Notes: a model not told the origin generated them from the letters alone. Shown: positions 1 through 8,764, counted from the first letter of the stretch. The stretch: DNA of 34,049 nt from Ignavibacteria bacterium (GCA_030835025.1 JAUQWS010000050.1:1-34049); one strand, 5' to 3'. Numbers and translations: made by a program.

Positions 1-14
1 TGATTTTTCCGCAT

Positions 15-3000
15 TCAATCCTTGCCATGACAGTTCTTATATTTCTTTCCGCTTCCGCATGGGCATGGGTCGTTGCGCCCGACTTTGGGACCCACTTTGA
101 TCGGCATTTTTTTTGTACCTTCCGGCTGATTCTGCAGATTGTCTGATTGTTCGGGGGTCATTTTCAGACCGGCACCTTCTGCTGAAGCCTTTATTGTTGT
201 CATTCTTTGAGGTAATTTCTGCCTGTGCTGAGGGGCCGGAACCTGCTGTTCCTGCGTTGTGAATTTGAATACAAAGTTAATCACATCTTTGCTTATATCT
301 TCAAGCATCTGAACAAATAGCCCAAAACCGTCTTTCTTATATTCAATCAAAGGATCTTTCTGACCGTAGGCACGGAAATTAATTCCTTCTTTAAGGTCAT
401 CCATTTCCCGCAGGTGTTCTTTCCATTTATCATCGATAACTGTAAGCATCGCAAATCGTTCAATCTGAGCAATAAGATCAATTCCATATTTCTCTTCTTT
501 TCTTGCATAATTATCGTGAACCAGTTTCATTATGTAGTCAGAAAGTCCTTTTTCTCCTAACTGCTGGAATTTCTCAGGAGTAAGATCCATAAGGACCATA
601 AAAGTCCTCTGTATCTCATCTCTGAGGCCTTCGTAATCACCTTCAGGGAAGTATTTTGCAACAGTATCATCTACATATGAGCCGGCCATTTCGAAAATCT
701 CATCCTTTACTCTCTCTCCCATCAGAGCCTGGCGCCTTCTGTCGTAAATGACTTCGCGCTGCTGGTTCATAACATTGTCATACTCAAGCAGTCTTTTTCT
801 AATACCAAAATTATTCTCTTCCACTTTCTTCTGCGCGCGTTCGACTGAACTTGTGATCATTGAGTGTTCAATGGCCTCTCCCTCTTCAATTCCAAGCTTT
901 TCCATAACTCTTGAAATTCTCTCGCTTCCAAATAACCTCATGAGGTCATCTTCAAGAGAAAGGAAGAATTTCGAAGATCCGGGGTCCCCTTGTCTGCCTG
1001 CGCGTCCTCTTAACTGCCTGTCAATACGCCGTGCTTCATGGCGCTCTGTACCAATTATGTGCAATCCGCCAAGATCTGCAACTCCGGGTCCCAATTTTAT
1101 ATCAGTTCCCCGACCTGCCATGTTGGTTGCAATAGTTACTGCACCTTTCAATCCTGCATTTTGGATTATTTGAGCCTCACGCTGATGCTGCTTTGCGTTC
1201 AAAACTTCGTGAGGGACGGATTTTCTCTTTAGCATTCTCGAAATTGTTTCCGATACATCCACAGAAGTTGTTCCAACAAGAACAGGTCTGCCTATCTTAC
1301 GCATATTTTCTATTTCACCAATGACTGCATTATATTTTTCTCGCTTCGTCTTATAGACAACATCATTAACATCATTACGTATACAATCCTTGTTTGTTGG
1401 AATGACAACAACGTCAAGCTTATATATATCAAGGAACTCACCTGCTTCTGTTTCGGCAGTACCAGTCATGCCCGCCAGTTTCTTATACAACCTGAAATAA
1501 TTCTGCAATGTGATCGTTGCCAGTGTTTGAGTATCTTTTTCAACGTGAACTCCTTCTTTTGCTTCGATTGCCTGGTGAAGCCCTTCGGAATACCTTCTCC
1601 CTGCAAGCACACGTCCTGTAAATTCATCAACTATCATAACCTTATTATCCTGTACTACATACTCAACATCATTTTCATACAAAGCATAGGCCCGCAAAAG
1701 CTGCTGAACAGTGTGGATTCTGTCACTTCTCAGTGAGTAAAGTTCAGCAAGGTCATCTTTCTTCTTTTGTCTATCTGCCTCATTTAATGATTCATCATTT
1801 TCAATCTGAGCAATCTCAGTACCCATATCAGGCAATACAAAGAAATCTTTATCCTCGTTACCCGACGTAAGGAATTCTCTCCCTTTTTCTGTCAAATCGA
1901 TTGAATGTGCTTTTTCGTCTATTGCAAAGTAAAGCACATCGTCAATTTCCGGCATTCTTTTTGAATTATCGCGCAAAAACTCGATCTCTGTCGACTGCAT
2001 CAGTGTCTTGTTGGCAGGCTCAGAAAACATCTTCATAAGTTTTTTGTTTTTGGGGAATCCCCTGTTAGCCCTTAAGAGTGCAACACCTGCTTCGTGGATC
2101 TCATCTTTGGAAGCTGCCGCGCCTTTATTCAAAATAGTTTCAGCTTCTCCAACTATTTTCGCAATTAGGCCTTTTTGTGCATCAACAATACGTTTCACCC
2201 GGGGATTCATCTCATCAAACTTGTGCTCGCTCATTTCAACAGCGCCCGAAATTATAAGCGGAGTCCTTGCTTCATCAATAAGCACCGAATCCACTTCATC
2301 CACTATAGCATAATTGTGACCACGCTGTACCATAAATTTCTTATCTACCACCATATTATCACGTAGATAATCAAAGCCAAACTCATTATTAGTTCCGTAA
2401 ACTATATCGCAGGCATAGGCAGCACGTCTTTTGTCGTTATCCATATCATTAAGAATAACTCCAACTGTAAGTCCGTGGAATTTGAAAAGCTCACCCATCC
2501 ACTCGCTGTCTCTTTTAGCAAGATAATCATTGACCGTAATGATGTGTACACCTTTACCTGGGAGCGCATTCAGATAGATAGGTAAAGTACCAACAAGTGT
2601 TTTACCTTCTCCTGTTGCCATCTCAGAGATCTTTCCGTGATGGAGAACCATACCACCGATAAGCTGGACGTCAAATGGTACCATCTCCCATTTGGATTTC
2701 TGCCCTGCAACATTCCACTCCGTTCCGCAAAGCCTTCGGCTAGTATCCTTTATGACTGCAAAAGCCTGTGGCAAAAGTTCATTTAGAGTGTCTTCGATTA
2801 TATCGTCAAGTTCTTTTTCGGTCGCCTCTAGTTCGTCATAAATATCCTTTCGCTCATCATGTGTCAATTCATTTGTAAGCCTTGAGCGGAGTTCAACTAT
2901 CTTATCTTCATGCTCCTGAGTGTTTTTCCTGATGATATCTCTGAATTCAACAGTCTTGGCACGCAATTCATCATCAGATAAATTCTTATACTCTTCGAAA

Positions 3001-3089
3001 AAAGCGTTGACTTCTTCTACGATAGGCAGAAGCTCTTTTACATCCTTCTCATGCTTAGATGGGAATATTTTTGATAGAAATTTGAACAT
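15..3089 (-). CDS. secA: Preprotein translocase ATPase SecA
   Basis: SecA is the ATP-driven motor that pushes unfolded preproteins through the SecYEG channel at the inner membrane. The 1024-residue product has the helicase-like nucleotide-binding domain with Walker A 'MATGEGKT' (about residues 157-164), the DEAD-like 'VDEVDSVLIDEARTPL', and the second motor domain with 'QLRGRAGRQGDPGSS'. It ends in the zinc-binding SEC-C motif 'CPCGSGKKYKNCHG', which contacts SecB or ribosomes in other bacteria. It is longer than E. coli SecA (about 900 aa); the extra residues fall between about 245 and 440, as is usual in Bacteroidota/Chlorobi SecA. The start is an ATG with GAGGA about 11 bases upstream. It is last in a co-directional cluster after the thioredoxin-like gene (55-base gap). 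Identity is essentially certain. Confidence 0.98.
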   Translation of the reverse strand: MFKFLSKIFPSKHEKDVKELLPIVEEVNAFFEEYKNLSDDELRAKTVEFRDIIRKNTQEHEDKIVELRSRLTNELTHDERKDIYDELEATEKELDDIIEDTLNELLPQAFAVIKDTSRRLCGTEWNVAGQKSKWEMVPFDVQLIGGMVLHHGKISEMATGEGKTLVGTLPIYLNALPGKGVHIITVNDYLAKRDSEWMGELFKFHGLTVGVILNDMDNDKRRAAYACDIVYGTNNEFGFDYLRDNMVVDKKFMVQRGHNYAIVDEVDSVLIDEARTPLIISGAVEMSEHKFDEMNPRVKRIVDAQKGLIAKIVGEAETILNKGAAASKDEIHEAGVALLRANRGFPKNKKLMKMFSEPANKTLMQSTEIEFLRDNSKRMPEIDDVLYFAIDEKAHSIDLTEKGREFLTSGNEDKDFFVLPDMGTEIAQIENDESLNEADRQKKKDDLAELYSLRSDRIHTVQQLLRAYALYENDVEYVVQDNKVMIVDEFTGRVLAGRRYSEGLHQAIEAKEGVHVEKDTQTLATITLQNYFRLYKKLAGMTGTAETEAGEFLDIYKLDVVVIPTNKDCIRNDVNDVVYKTKREKYNAVIGEIENMRKIGRPVLVGTTSVDVSETISRMLKRKSVPHEVLNAKQHQREAQIIQNAGLKGAVTIATNMAGRGTDIKLGPGVADLGGLHIIGTERHEARRIDRQLRGRAGRQGDPGSSKFFLSLEDDLMRLFGSERISRVMEKLGIEEGEAIEHSMITSSVERAQKKVEENNFGIRKRLLEYDNVMNQQREVIYDRRRQALMGERVKDEIFEMAGSYVDDTVAKYFPEGDYEGLRDEIQRTFMVLMDLTPEKFQQLGEKGLSDYIMKLVHDNYARKEEKYGIDLIAQIERFAMLTVIDDKWKEHLREMDDLKEGINFRAYGQKDPLIEYKKDGFGLFVQMLEDISKDVINFVFKFTTQEQQVPAPQHRQKLPQRMTTIKASAEGAGLKMTPEQSDNLQNQPEGTKKMPIKVGPKVGRNDPCPCGSGKKYKNCHGKD

Positions 3090-3144
3090 TTATTTACTGT
3101 TCCTCTTTTATAATTTTCTTATTTCCTTTGCAGGAACTTGCCGT

Positions 3145-3693
3145 TTACTTTTTCCATTTAATACTGCATCCCATTGAAGGGACAATCGTAAAATCGATCT
3201 CTTTTCCATTAAGGAGAAGCTCAATAGCCATCTGCAATTCATTTCTTGTGACTTTGGTTTCATCTTTCCAGTTGTCATCAATTCTACCCCGGTACTTTAA
3301 TACACGGTCCTTATCATAAAGATAAATGTCTGGAGTACATACTGCATCATACTGCATTGCCGCATTCTGAGATTCATCCCTCAGATAAGGGAATACGAAT
3401 CCTTTTTCTTTTGAGCGGGCAACCATGCCTTCAAAAGAATCTTCCGGATATTCTAATTCATCGTTTGAGTTAATACAAACCAGTGCAAACGATCTTTCTG
3501 AATATTTTTTTGCTATCGCATTTATTCTGTCCTCAACCGCTTTCACATACGGACAATGATTACAGCTGAAGATTATGCAAAGCAAATCCTTGTCGTCAAA
3601 ATCGCTCAATGAGTATACATTCCCGTCAACTGACGGGAGTGAGAAGTTGTGTGCTTTTGTTCCGATATGTAATTCTTCAGGCGAAACCGGCAT
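3145..3693 (-). CDS. Thioredoxin-like (AhpC/TSA-type) redox protein
   Basis: This is a 182-residue thioredoxin-fold protein of the AhpC/TSA-redoxin type. Visible features are the N-terminal 'FSLPSVDGNVYSLSDF' redoxin signature, a CxxC active site 'CNHC' at residues 44-47 followed by 'PYV', a cis-Pro-like 'CTPDIYLYD', and a conserved third cysteine near the C-terminus in 'PSMGCSIKW'. No signal peptide is visible, so it is probably cytoplasmic. The CNHC dithiol with a distant third cysteine is a recognised subfamily of uncharacterised 'thioredoxin family proteins'; the substrate is unknown. It starts 6 bases after the upstream HAD gene and is probably co-transcribed with it and with secA. A peroxiredoxin role is less likely, because the typical peroxidatic motif PxxxTxxC is absent. 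Confidence 0.85.
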   Translation of the reverse strand: MPVSPEELHIGTKAHNFSLPSVDGNVYSLSDFDDKDLLCIIFSCNHCPYVKAVEDRINAIAKKYSERSFALVCINSNDELEYPEDSFEGMVARSKEKGFVFPYLRDESQNAAMQYDAVCTPDIYLYDKDRVLKYRGRIDDNWKDETKVTRNELQMAIELLLNGKEIDFTIVPSMGCSIKWKK

Positions 3694-3699
3694 CTTTAT

Positions 3700-4332
3700 T
3701 TACTTATCATTCTTCAATTTTGAATTTCCGGAAAATTTGCTAAATTTTTCCAAAAAAACATCATGTTTATTCTTATCATATTGAATTGTGCTTATTCCGA
3801 ACTTTTCTGCAGCAATGCAATTTTCTGAAAGATCATCAATAAAAAGAGACTCTTCAGGGTGAATATCGAGAAACTCAATTGCCTTTTCATAAATCAGATC
3901 ATCCGGTTTGAGAGATTTGAGCTCATATGAAAGACCGAATTTATCAAGCAAACCGATATAATCATACTTCTCCCTTATATATTCAAAATGAAGCGGACTT
4001 GTATTAGAAAGAAGGAACAACCGGTGTTTCCCTTCTGAATGAAGCTCCTTTAGCAGATTGCTCATTTCAGGTAATTCTGTGAACATATCATTGAAAGCAT
4101 CTGCATATTCTTTGCGGGAAATTGAAAGTCCCAGTCCGTTCAGGCACCTTGTGATGAATTCATCAGTCGATAAATCACCTGATTCATATCCCAGAAGCCT
4201 GTAATTTCCTCCAACAAAAAAATTATCATAAACATTCTCAGTAACACCACAATTCAGAATTTTCTTTCGAAACTTTTCGTATTCAACATTAACCAATACA
4301 TTTCCCAGATCAAAAATAATATTGCGTATCAA
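3700..4332 (-). CDS. HAD-superfamily hydrolase (YihX-like phosphatase)
   Basis: This is a 210-residue haloacid-dehalogenase-fold phosphatase. Motif I is 'FDLGNVLV' with nucleophile Asp8; the position two residues on is Gly instead of the usual Asp, as in the YihX-type 'DLGNV' subgroup. Motif II is 'LLSNTS' (Asn110), motif III Lys142 in 'SLKPDDLIYEKA', and motif IV 'LFIDDLSENCIAAEKFG' (Asp166/Asp167). The helical cap between motifs I and II suits a small phosphorylated metabolite, possibly a sugar phosphate; the substrate cannot be read from sequence. The only workable start is TTG at 4332, which overlaps the ogt stop as TTGA, pointing to translational coupling. The reading frame begins directly at the core fold, so no upstream start is needed. 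Confidence 0.88.
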   Translation of the reverse strand: MIRNIIFDLGNVLVNVEYEKFRKKILNCGVTENVYDNFFVGGNYRLLGYESGDLSTDEFITRCLNGLGLSISRKEYADAFNDMFTELPEMSNLLKELHSEGKHRLFLLSNTSPLHFEYIREKYDYIGLLDKFGLSYELKSLKPDDLIYEKAIEFLDIHPEESLFIDDLSENCIAAEKFGISTIQYDKNKHDVFLEKFSKFSGNSKLKNDK

Positions 4333-4832
4333 TGCAGTTCAACTCTCTCCAATTCAAGCATACGGCGCTTCATGGTTACACCACCTCCAAAGCCTCCGAT
4401 CGAACCGTCACGGGCTATAACTCGGTGGCAGGGTATGATTATCGGCACAGGATTACACGCACAACTGCTTGCAGCAGCTCTGAATGCCTTTTTATTACCT
4501 GCTCTTTTGGCAAGCTCTGAATATGAAATCGTTCTGCCGTACTTGACTTTTGAAAGCTCTAACCATGTCTTCGTGCGAAAACTAGTTCCTTTTAGAAATA
4601 CCCTGAGACTGAATTCTTTCCTTTTTCCGCGAAAATACTCGAGGATTTGCCGAACCTCTTTGTTCAACTTCTTGCTAGATTTCCTCACCTCATCCGGCAA
4701 ATACTCTCCAAGTTCACGCAGGAATTTTTTCTCCTTATCATGCAGAGCAATATAACATACGCCATTTTCATTAGCGGCTATAAAAAAACCGCGATTGAGC
4801 TGCGGAACTCTAAATTTAGTATAATAAATCAT
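4329..4832 (-). CDS. ogt: Methylated-DNA--protein-cysteine methyltransferase
   Basis: This suicide DNA-repair protein transfers the alkyl group from O6-methylguanine (and O4-methylthymine) to its own cysteine. The 167-residue length fits Ogt. The C-terminal domain shows 'GRTISYSELAKRAGN', an alanine-rich recognition helix around 117-124, 'CNPVPIIIPCHRVI' with the acceptor Cys135 in PCHRV, and the 'GGFGGG' loop before the last helix. The N-terminal domain is the usual degenerate ribonuclease-like fold. It lacks the Ada transcription-activator half, so it is a repair-only enzyme. It is the first gene of the ogt-HAD-trx-secA cluster. A weak promoter-like pair (TTTG, 19 bases, TTTTTTTG) lies at 4859-4889. 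Confidence 0.95.
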   Translation of the reverse strand: MIYYTKFRVPQLNRGFFIAANENGVCYIALHDKEKKFLRELGEYLPDEVRKSSKKLNKEVRQILEYFRGKRKEFSLRVFLKGTSFRTKTWLELSKVKYGRTISYSELAKRAGNKKAFRAAASSCACNPVPIIIPCHRVIARDGSIGGFGGGVTMKRRMLELERVELH

Positions 4833-4858
4833 TTATTCCCGTAAAACCAAGTAATTTA

Positions 4859-4889
4859 CAAAAAAATTCGGAGAAGTTTAAGACACAAA
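4859..4889 (-). promoter_or_regulatory. Possible promoter of the ogt-secA cluster
   Basis: On the minus strand TTTG is followed after 19 bases by TTTTTTTG. This resembles the Bacteroidota -33/-7 form TTTG..TAnnTTTG, with one mismatch in the -7 box. It would start transcription about 20 bases before the ogt ATG. It overlaps the T-run of a neighbouring hairpin, so part of the match may be due to low complexity. Confidence 0.3.
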
Positions 4890-4912
4890 AAAGCCACCCC
4901 AAAATGGCGTGG
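4885..4912 (-). terminator. Weak intrinsic-terminator-like hairpin
   Basis: Read on the minus strand, CCACGCC and GGGGTGG form a 7-base stem with one G-G mismatch around an ATTTT loop, followed by C and TTTTTT. It has terminator form but sits more than 200 bases beyond the clear terminator of the 5186-6820 gene. It would therefore end read-through or a separate short transcript from the gap. Confidence 0.35.
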
Positions 4913-5130
4913 TTTTCACTGAATACCTGAATAACCGCTTCATCTCTAAATCAGAATCTGATTTCCCATTTGATTAGTTTCACTTATTTTTGTACAAGTG
5001 ATTCCACTAATGCCTATAAAGTAAGGATGAATTTTACATGAAATCACACCGGTTAACCGATTAATTTCGCAGGTGCCAACTTCTGGGTCTCTTAACAAAA
5101 GGATTTACTTCGCATTCCCCGGTACATCAA

Positions 5131-5161
5131 TAAAAAGGCCGCATGCAGAAAGCAAGCGGCC
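5131..5161 (-). terminator. Intrinsic terminator of the 5186-6820 gene
   Basis: On the minus strand, GGCCGCTTGC and GCATGCGGCC form a 10-base stem (one mismatch) around TTTCT, followed directly by TTTTT. It lies 25 bases after the stop codon. Confidence 0.9.
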
Positions 5162-5185
5162 CTGAGAATCTCAATTAAATCTTTG

Positions 5186-6820
5186 TTATTTAGTCAATGC
5201 CATCTTCTTTGTCTGAACAAAATCATCTGTTCTCAATGAATAGAAGTAGATACCACTTGAAACAGAACCTGCATCCCATTTTACCCTGTACTCTCCTGCC
5301 CTTAAGAACTCATCCGCAAGAACGCCAACTTCTCTTCCAAGCACGTCAAACACAGTGATCCTCACATTAGATGACTTCGGAATATCAAACCTTATAGAAG
5401 TTGATGGATTGAACGGATTTGGATAGTTCTGCTCCAGAGAAAACTTCACCGGAATATTACCTGAGATAGGCTCGATTGCGTTAATACTTGAATATCTTAG
5501 AGTGTAAAATACAATACCTGTCCCTGAATGATTTGCTGACCCTGTAACATAAACTTTGTCAGTATCGCTTACAGCAACGCCGGAAGCGTAGTCGTTTCCG
5601 CTTGCTGTACCATTCTCCCTTTTTTCCCAGAATAGACTGCCGTTATTCCTGTATGCGATAGTCAAATAATCATATCCGGTTCCTGAACCGACACTTGATC
5701 CGGTCACATAAACATTACCCATAGCGTCAACTGCAATGGAGTGAGGCACATCATTGCCTGAATTGGTTGTTTTCTGTATCCACTGCTGCACTAATGCTGA
5801 ATTGAATTTCAAAGTAGCATAATCATAATTGTTTCCGGCTATGTTAAAGCTCTGCCCGGTTACATAAACATTATCTGCGTTATCAACTGCCATCGAAGAT
5901 AGCAGGTCAATATTTCCGCCATGATATGACGCGTAACCTAAACTATCGCCTGTAGAAGCTGAGTATTTAAGTATAGCATAATCCTGGACAGTTCCTGACC
6001 TGAAATCGGTACCGCCGACAAAGACGTTTGCCTGGGCATTATCCAGAGCTACCGAAACTGCATAATCTTCGTTATTTGCAGTACCAATATGTTTTTTTGC
6101 CCATTGAACTACACCGCCACTATTGATCTTCAGCAGCATTATATCTGCAAGACCAGAAAGATTCGCTCTTCCGGTAACATAAGCATTTCCTGAAGCATCA
6201 ACTTTTATAGAACGCGCTTCATCATTTACGGTAGAAAGTGGTCCATTGTAAACACACGGCCAGCCGGAAACCATATTGCCGGCGGGATCGTACTTTAGAA
6301 TTGTGAATTTCTGGGCACCGCCAACATCGCTTCTTCCTGCAGACAAAACGTTTCCTGAGCCGTCAATAGCGATCGCCCATCCGTAATCTCCACCGTTACC
6401 GGTCCCGTTATAAGAATTAGCAAAAATCTGATTTCCATTAACATCATATTTTATTGTCAGAATATTTCTGCCGGGAGCAAAACCCCAGCCGGTTACGCAT
6501 ACTGAATTGTTATCGCAAGCTATCGCACTCACTCTTTCTTCAAGACTAGTTGAATATCTTCTTACCCAAACTGTATCGCCAGTAGCGGGATTATACCTCA
6601 AAGTGACTATATCGTAAGATGTGCCTGACCCAAGGCTCCAACCGGTTACAAAAACCATGCCTAAGGAATTAACACAGACACCAATGCCGGAATCCTGCTG
6701 GTTCGAAGGGCCATTGTAAGACTTGTTCCAAATCGTGAATGGTTGCGAGAATATTTGAGTATTACCTGCAGCAAATACAAGTAATAACAATATTCCGAAG
6801 TGTAAATAAAATTTCTTCAT
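5186..6820 (-). CDS. Secreted SBBP-repeat beta-propeller protein with T9SS sorting domain
   Basis: This 544-residue exported protein starts with a signal peptide (MKK, then a hydrophobic run to about residue 25, 'GNTQIFSQ'). About eight repeats of roughly 50 residues follow, each with an 'YNG..' opening, a core such as 'GNVYVTGSSVGSGTGYDY' and an 'LKYD' strand. This is the SBBP/beta-propeller pattern. The last 85 or so residues are a type IX secretion C-terminal sorting domain ('LEQNYPNPFNPST', 'FDVLGREV', 'SSGIYFYSL', ending 'KKMALTK'), so it should be carried across the outer membrane and fixed to the surface or released. No enzyme motif is visible; a binding or adhesive role is inference. 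It is a paralogue of the next gene upstream, with its own promoter and terminator. Confidence 0.9.
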   Translation of the reverse strand: MKKFYLHFGILLLLVFAAGNTQIFSQPFTIWNKSYNGPSNQQDSGIGVCVNSLGMVFVTGWSLGSGTSYDIVTLRYNPATGDTVWVRRYSTSLEERVSAIACDNNSVCVTGWGFAPGRNILTIKYDVNGNQIFANSYNGTGNGGDYGWAIAIDGSGNVLSAGRSDVGGAQKFTILKYDPAGNMVSGWPCVYNGPLSTVNDEARSIKVDASGNAYVTGRANLSGLADIMLLKINSGGVVQWAKKHIGTANNEDYAVSVALDNAQANVFVGGTDFRSGTVQDYAILKYSASTGDSLGYASYHGGNIDLLSSMAVDNADNVYVTGQSFNIAGNNYDYATLKFNSALVQQWIQKTTNSGNDVPHSIAVDAMGNVYVTGSSVGSGTGYDYLTIAYRNNGSLFWEKRENGTASGNDYASGVAVSDTDKVYVTGSANHSGTGIVFYTLRYSSINAIEPISGNIPVKFSLEQNYPNPFNPSTSIRFDIPKSSNVRITVFDVLGREVGVLADEFLRAGEYRVKWDAGSVSSGIYFYSLRTDDFVQTKKMALTK

Positions 6821-6857
6821 AGGTTTTAAGTTTTTATTTTTTCAACTACTAATAAAA

Positions 6858-6889
6858 CAAAATTAGACTAACAACGGTATCATTTCAAT
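6858..6889 (-). promoter_or_regulatory. Bacteroidota-type promoter of the 5186-6820 gene
   Basis: On the minus strand ATTG, 20 bases, then TAATTTTG matches the -33/-7 form. The start point would fall about 33 bases before the ATG. The -33 box lies inside the inverted repeat at 6874-6894. Confidence 0.55.
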
Positions 6890-6894
6890 ACCGT
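6874..6894. promoter_or_regulatory. Operator-like inverted repeat over the -33 box
   Basis: ACGGTAT and ATACCGT form a perfect 7-base inverted repeat separated by 7 bases (CATTTCA). No T-run follows on either strand, so it is not a terminator. It covers the -33 element of the downstream promoter, as expected for a repressor or activator site. The binding protein is unknown. Confidence 0.4.
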
Positions 6895-7006
6895 AAAAAC
6901 GTTATAACTATTTGATTCTTAAAATCCCGTTATCAATATATGAAAAATAGGTTTCAATAACAATATATTCGAACCAAGGCTGTTTAGTCAATATTGACTA
7001 CAGATT

Positions 7007-7035
7007 AAAAAAACCGGGAAAATTTGTCCCGGTTT
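7007..7035 (-). terminator. Intrinsic terminator of the 7066-8703 gene
   Basis: On the minus strand, AAACCGGGA and TCCCGGTTT pair perfectly over 9 bases around a 7-base loop and are followed by more T. It begins 30 bases after the stop codon. Confidence 0.9.
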
Positions 7036-7065
7036 TATGAATATTAATTAAACTTAACTGTTTTC

Positions 7066-8703
7066 TTACTTAACGAGCATCATTTTTCTTGTTTGCACAA
7101 AATTCCCGGCTTTAAGCGTGTAGAAATATACACCGCTTGGGAATTTTGACATGTCATACTTGTATTCATATTGCCCTGCATTAAGTAACCCCAATTCATA
7201 CTTTGAGATCTCTTTACCAAGCATATTAAAGAGGCTCAACTCTGCCTGTGATCTTTCTGCAATATCAAACCTAACAGTGGTTTGAGGATTAAACGGATTC
7301 GGGTAATTCTGATACAGGTTGAACCTATCCGGAATAATTGCAGTAATAGGGTTGATCCCGACAAAATCGCCGTATTTGATGGTTGCATAATCGAAATCAG
7401 TACCTACTCCATAACTTCTTCCTGTGACATATGCATTCCCGTTATTATCCGCAATTACTGATGAACTGTAATCACCCTGGTTTCCCGGCCCGTTATAAGT
7501 CATTATCCATTTAATAGCGCCCGTTGTACTGTATTTGATTGTTGCAAAATCATCTGAACCTGCACCCCTGCTGCTTCCGCTTATGTATACGTTCCCTGCT
7601 CCATCTACAAAAACAGATCTTGAGACATCTATCGAGCTGTTCGGACCGTCATAAACTACTGCCCATTGCAGCTGACCAGCAGAATTGTACTTCAGAGTTA
7701 CATAATTCGAGTCAATCCTGGTGCCAATAATGTTTGCACATAATCCCGTCATATAAACATTTGAATTCTGGTCGACAGTCATGCTTGTCGCAACATCATT
7801 GTGACTGCTTGCGCCGTTATACTGCCTCGTCCATATCACGTTACCTGACTGGTCATATTTTATTGTCAAAAAATTGTATTTTTCAGCAGTTCCCATATCC
7901 GTATAACCTGTAGCAACCAGGTTTCCTGCCGGATCGATCTTAACAGAAACTACACCGTCTCCGCCGTTGCCTGCGCCGTTATATGTCCTTACCCATTGCT
8001 GCGAACCTGAAGGATCATACTTAATCACAATAAAGTCCTGACCGGAGTTCTGTCCTACTGAACCGCCGCCTATATAAATGTTCCCGGATGCATCAAGATC
8101 CAGATCAGCAACATAGTCTTCAGCGTTTCCAAGACCTTCATAGTTTCTGCTCCATACCAGTGTACCGCTTGAGTTGTATTTAATTAAGACCATGTCAAAA
8201 TCTGTTCCCGAAGTCACGCTTTTACCGCCAACATAAACATTACCCGTATTATCCGTAATGACTATTGTGCCTTCGTCAAGATAATTGGCGGCTCCGCCGT
8301 ATCTTGCAACCCACTGCTGCACACCCTGTGAATTATATTTTATTGTAACGATGTCTGACCAGGTAGCTCCATAATCTGCTCTTCCGGTGATATATATATT
8401 TCCGGACTGGTCAACAAAAAGGCCGTTTGAATAATCTCCTCCATTTTGTGTCCCGTTAAATGTTGCCTGCCAAAGCATATTACCCTGAGTATCATATTTT
8501 ATTGTCTTCAGATCTTTGCTTGTACCTGTATTCGTTGCGTATCCGGTCACTACAATATTGCCGGAAGGATCGAATGCAACTGAAGAAGCAAAATCACTGC
8601 TGTTGGCAGTCCCATTATATCTGGTTGCCCACTCCTGACCTGTTGCAAAAATGCCTGTTACAAAAACAATTATTATTGAAATTGTTAGAAATGTTGATTT
8701 CAT
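7066..8703 (-). CDS. Secreted SBBP-repeat beta-propeller protein with T9SS sorting domain (paralogue)
   Basis: This 545-residue protein is almost the same length and design as its downstream neighbour. A signal peptide (hydrophobic run to about residue 20) precedes eight repeats of about 50 residues with a 'RYNG..D' start, 'DPSGNIVVTGYATNTGTS' type core and 'TIKYD..G..W' end. A T9SS sorting domain closes it ('LYQNYPNPFNPQTTVRFDI', 'NMLGKEI', 'FPSGVYFYTLKAG', ending 'RKMMLVK'). Repeats are more regular than in the neighbour. The two genes are probably a tandem duplication that has since diverged. No catalytic motif is visible. A strong ribosome site (GGGGGA) lies 5 bases before the ATG, and a small CCGC/GCGG hairpin lies just upstream of it. 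Confidence 0.9.
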   Translation of the reverse strand: MKSTFLTISIIIVFVTGIFATGQEWATRYNGTANSSDFASSVAFDPSGNIVVTGYATNTGTSKDLKTIKYDTQGNMLWQATFNGTQNGGDYSNGLFVDQSGNIYITGRADYGATWSDIVTIKYNSQGVQQWVARYGGAANYLDEGTIVITDNTGNVYVGGKSVTSGTDFDMVLIKYNSSGTLVWSRNYEGLGNAEDYVADLDLDASGNIYIGGGSVGQNSGQDFIVIKYDPSGSQQWVRTYNGAGNGGDGVVSVKIDPAGNLVATGYTDMGTAEKYNFLTIKYDQSGNVIWTRQYNGASSHNDVATSMTVDQNSNVYMTGLCANIIGTRIDSNYVTLKYNSAGQLQWAVVYDGPNSSIDVSRSVFVDGAGNVYISGSSRGAGSDDFATIKYSTTGAIKWIMTYNGPGNQGDYSSSVIADNNGNAYVTGRSYGVGTDFDYATIKYGDFVGINPITAIIPDRFNLYQNYPNPFNPQTTVRFDIAERSQAELSLFNMLGKEISKYELGLLNAGQYEYKYDMSKFPSGVYFYTLKAGNFVQTRKMMLVK

Positions 8704-8764
8704 CTTTTCCCCCTTTTCCGCTTTTGGCGGAGTATTTTTGATGAATCTATTTGATTTGCTGACG

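Larger units (their letters stand above)
4833..5130. other. Gene-free, hairpin-rich intergenic region
   Basis: No convincing reading frame is present. Several inverted repeats are: AAATCAG-aat-CTGATTT at 4948-4964; a two-part stem ATTAGT..TCACTT / AAGTGA..ACTAAT spanning 4973-5010; a perfect palindrome CGGTTAACCG at 5050-5059; and the terminator-like hairpin at 4885-4912. Together they could be a short minus-strand RNA, but no strong promoter is seen upstream. Confidence 0.4.

Noticed and set aside
748-2366. Plus-strand open frames opposite secA, and similar frames opposite other genes
   Set aside because: They are antisense shadows of well-identified genes, with no recognisable domains or ribosome sites.
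5066-5092. Sigma-54 promoter: minus-strand TTGGCAC
   Set aside because: The -24 half is good, but no TTGC-like -12 element follows at the required spacing.
5300-8650. Repeat array (CRISPR-like or satellite) in the propeller genes
   Set aside because: The periodicity of about 150 bases is due to the 50-residue protein repeat; the DNA copies are diverged and in frame.
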